Source: Irineochytrium annulatum
Lineage: Eukaryota; Chytridiomycota; Chytridiomycetes; Chytridiales; Chytridiaceae
Assembly: GCA_027600665.1 (NCBI GenBank)
Contig: JADGJL010001046.1
Span: forward strand, 1-10,661
Length of the DNA: 10,661 nt
Reading direction: 5' to 3'
This document shows, piece by piece, positions 8,423-10,661 of the stretch; positions within the stretch are counted from its first letter, which is position 1; every line of letters starts with the position of its first letter. The position numbers and the translations under genes are program-made. The notes beneath the pieces were generated by a model. That model did not search any database. It was not told where the DNA came from and saw only the letters and a list, made by a program, of their open reading frames with translations.

Positions 8423-8862
8423 AATGAGGAAATTTGGATCGTATGAGATAGAACTTCTTGGATGCTGCAGAGTGGGGCTTTGAGCGACGTTTCTATAAAA
8501 CCTGCCCTGTGTGTAACATTTTATTGCGATACTTTCCTTGTAATTTTCCTTAATTCTTTTGTCATCCGCTTCCTTAATAGTTTCTTCCTGATGTTTGCAT
8601 GTGGAGTAATGTGAAGTCGTTGTATTGTATTGATTTCATTTTAATTTCTTCCATTCCGGTCCGTACTGATTTGCTGGTGTATGGTAGTTGTTTATATCGT
8701 AGCCTTCAACCTCTTTGTTGAGAATTGCAGCCCTACAATACGCAGCATAGAGGTGGATGTGCAGTAAGGTTTTAATAGATATACAAAAGCAATGGAAGTT
8801 TATGCGCGAGAGATTTCCTCTACTGATTTTCTTCCCCTCGCTAACTGCAGATCTGGCGTTGT
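8392..8862 (+). promoter_or_regulatory. Nudix 3' region and upstream region of the MIU-like gene
   Basis: 471 bp, AT-rich, with no supportable coding exon. The first part should be the 3'UTR of the Nudix gene; I see no canonical AATAAA there. The second part should be the promoter and 5'UTR of the next gene in the same orientation, ending in a probable 5'UTR intron (8764-8850). Confidence 0.4.
8764..8850 (+). other. Probable 5'UTR intron of the MIU-like gene
   Basis: A GTAAGG donor at 8764 is matched by a textbook branch site and acceptor, CGCTAACTGCAG, ending at 8850, 12 nt before the ATG at 8863. The 87-nt intron would lie in the leader, since the frame matching ATG 8863 has no ATG in the short preceding open stretch (8722-8763). 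Confidence 0.5.
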
Positions 8863-10661
8863 ATGTATCGTGCCCGTCAGCTGCGTCCTGTTGTTCGAAG
8901 TCTTGGGGGTAAGTCCGTCAAATCACGGCAAGCATCATGGCCCAACGACATCAAGGTGATTGTCCCCGTCCCCCAGCGCCTCGCCATCGTCCTAACGCCG
9001 ACTGTTGGTCTTCCAGGGTCTGCATCAGAGAAGGACGATCTCTTGCTCGCGATGCGGCTCCAACGCGAGGACGCTGAGGCAGAGCTGATGGCTGGCCTGT
9101 CCACGTCAGTTCGTGACCAGCCCGCGCCCCAACCGAGGCAATCGAGACAGTCGTTGTTCTCGATGCCGGACCTCGGAGGTGGAGGAGCACTCTTGAATGC
9201 CGAAAGGACGGGCTTCGGCCTTCTGGATGCGCCGCTTCTGGCTCAAGGTAGGTATTACACCACACTGTTTGGTAATAAAGTGTGCCTAACATTCAGTCGA
9301 TGATACAGCTTCAACGCGACGGAGGGCGACGCCCTCCTCCTCGTCCTCATCAACCGACACGGCCCCCAGAAACTCGCTGACAAATCGCGCGTCCACTACC
9401 CGCACGACACCACCGTCCTCTTCATCCTCTTCCCGTCCCGGACCGTCGTCGTCTACACTGAAGCATCCTACCGCGTCTTCTTCTGCTCGCCGGGTCTCGT
9501 CCGTCGCCTCCGACCCCGACCTCATGACCGCATCCCTCCACGAGCCGACCGTACGACCGCTCGCCATGCCCAGATCACGCGCGAGGAACGAGCCGTCTGC
9601 ATCGTTTTCGTCTGACAGCATTAGTACCACTGCGGGGTCATCGATGTCGAGGCAACCGCTGTCGACGGCGACAACGGGAGGCCTTCCACGACGGACGTCG
9701 CGCCGCGGCACGTCCGCCACGTCTTCCTCCTCTATTCCCGCTTCAATATCAGCAAGCAGGATCTCCGATGCCACGGGCAGCGGAACTGTCCCGGTCTCCT
9801 TCGGATCTATGACGGCGTTGGATCGACGCGCTGCTGCGACGGGACGGCGGAGCGTGACGAGGGCTCCCGTGGGCGACATTCGGGACAGCCGGAGGTCGAT
9901 GCCGCTGGTTTCGGACGAGCCATTTGTGGATATGGGAATGGAGGCGGCAGATCTGGCGATTATGAGGAGGATGGGGGAGGGGGATTCGGGGGTCACGAGA
10001 CGCAGCCGGAGTCCGTCTACGTCCGGCGGTCAGCGGAATGACCGCGGTGTTGGCGCTCGTGACACCGGCACAGCGTCATGGGAGTCCGGGCGACATGCGG
10101 GCGCGCGTATCACGGACGTGGCTTCATGGGAACCGGATCGCGATTTCCGCCTCGCGGACTTCAGCGACCTCCTCTCTACTTCGCCCAATCGCCGTCCGCC
10201 CTCTGCTCTACCCCTATCCGCGTCCCCGCCCCGCCGTCCTCAAAGCGCTGCATCCGCGTCCACGATCCTGCAGACGGCCACCGGCGAAATCGACTGGGAC
10301 GCGCTGCTTGCCGCGCAGCTCCAGCGCGAGGAGGAGGAGGCGCGCTTCGGGTTTGCGCCCGGGTTCGGCGCGGGCGGTGGCGCGGACGAGGATCTGATGC
10401 GGGAGTATGGGCTTGCATCGAGCCCTCCTCGCGGAGGGTTCGGCGGGTTGAGGCATGTGAGGCGCGCCGGTGCGTTCTCTGGCGGCGCGAACGATGATGA
10501 GGAGGCGGGCGTGTTTGGGCAGGATTTGTTTGGACCACCGCCGCCGCAGTCCACGCGGGCGCAGCCGGCGGGCGTGAGGGTGGGCGAGCCGTGGCCTTAT
10601 GAGGGGGATGAGGAGCTTGCGAGGATGCTGGCGGCGAGGGAGCGGGAGGAGGAGTTTGGGG
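8863..10661 (+). CDS. Long disordered protein with repeated MIU/UIM-like motifs (runs off right edge)
   Basis: Family not recognised. Exons: 8863-8908, 9017-9247 and 9297 to beyond the edge; 547 codons are visible and the last frame has no stop. Introns: 8909-9016 (108 nt, GTAAGT, CTAAC/CCGAC branch candidates, TTCCAG) and 9248-9296. The second has another AG at 9308 in the same frame, which would drop four residues and sits better relative to the CTAAC branch. Most of the protein is Ser/Thr/Arg/Pro-rich and disordered (about 97-410). Three acidic helical motifs recur: residues 23-33 (D-L-L-L-A-M-R-L-Q-R-E), 427-437 (D-A-L-L-A-A-Q-L-Q-R-E) and a weaker 530-541 (D-E-E-L-A-R-M-L-A-A-R-E). D-x-x-L-A-x-x-L-Q-x-E resembles the MIU (inverted UIM) ubiquitin-binding helix, so a ubiquitin-linked role is possible. 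Such motifs often accompany RING fingers; if one exists it lies beyond the right edge. The N-terminal exon (MYRARQLRPVVRSLG) is the least certain part. Confidence 0.75.

Noticed and set aside
9286..9996. 236-codon open frame on the minus strand
   Set aside because: Antisense to the third exon of the MIU-like gene, whose plus frame is open for over 450 codons and carries the repeated motifs.

Overview
The window looks like nuclear DNA of a filamentous fungus, most likely a basidiomycete (Agaricomycete-like). It is GC-rich, the genes are compact, and most introns are 63-76 nt with GTRNGN donors and CTAAC/CTGAC-type branch sites. The secreted and disordered protein types also fit. The taxonomic call is inference. 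I see no transposon, CRISPR array, rRNA or credible tRNA.

Layout, left to right. (1) Minus strand, 852 to beyond the left edge: the N-terminal 284 codons of a Ser/Pro/Thr/Ala-rich, mostly disordered protein of unknown function. (2) 853-1810: a divergent intergenic region with an AT-rich core. (3) Plus strand, 1811-5252: an eight-exon gene for a 960-residue six-transmembrane channel of the CNG/HCN/EAG superfamily. It has a C-linker, a cyclic-nucleotide-binding domain and an acidic tail, and its pore lacks the GYG signature. (4) 5253-5716: a convergent 3' region. (5) Minus strand, 6436-5717: a three-exon gene for a 194-residue secreted, probably GPI-anchored eight-cysteine protein of CFEM type. 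(6) 6437-7531: a divergent intergenic region with two adjacent small palindromes. (7) Plus strand, 7532-8391: a three-exon Nudix hydrolase resembling ADP-ribose pyrophosphatases, ending in a possible CaaX box that a competing intron would remove. (8) 8392-8862: a 3'/5' region with a probable 5'UTR intron. (9) Plus strand, 8863 to beyond the right edge: a long disordered protein with repeated D-x-x-L-A-x-x-L-Q-R-E motifs resembling ubiquitin-interacting (MIU-type) helices.

The genes look like an ordinary fungal gene neighbourhood, not an operon or cluster; no shared pathway is evident. Two of the genes run off the window edges and become visible only when read as open frames with no stop. Exon models were built by hand from splice signals and frame continuity. 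In the channel, the S1-S6, C-linker and CNBD reading frame and the length divisibility all agree. The most interesting points are the non-canonical channel pore, the stopless 75-nt intron that interrupts the cyclic-nucleotide-binding cassette, the CaaX/intron ambiguity on the Nudix enzyme, and the MIU-like repeat protein.
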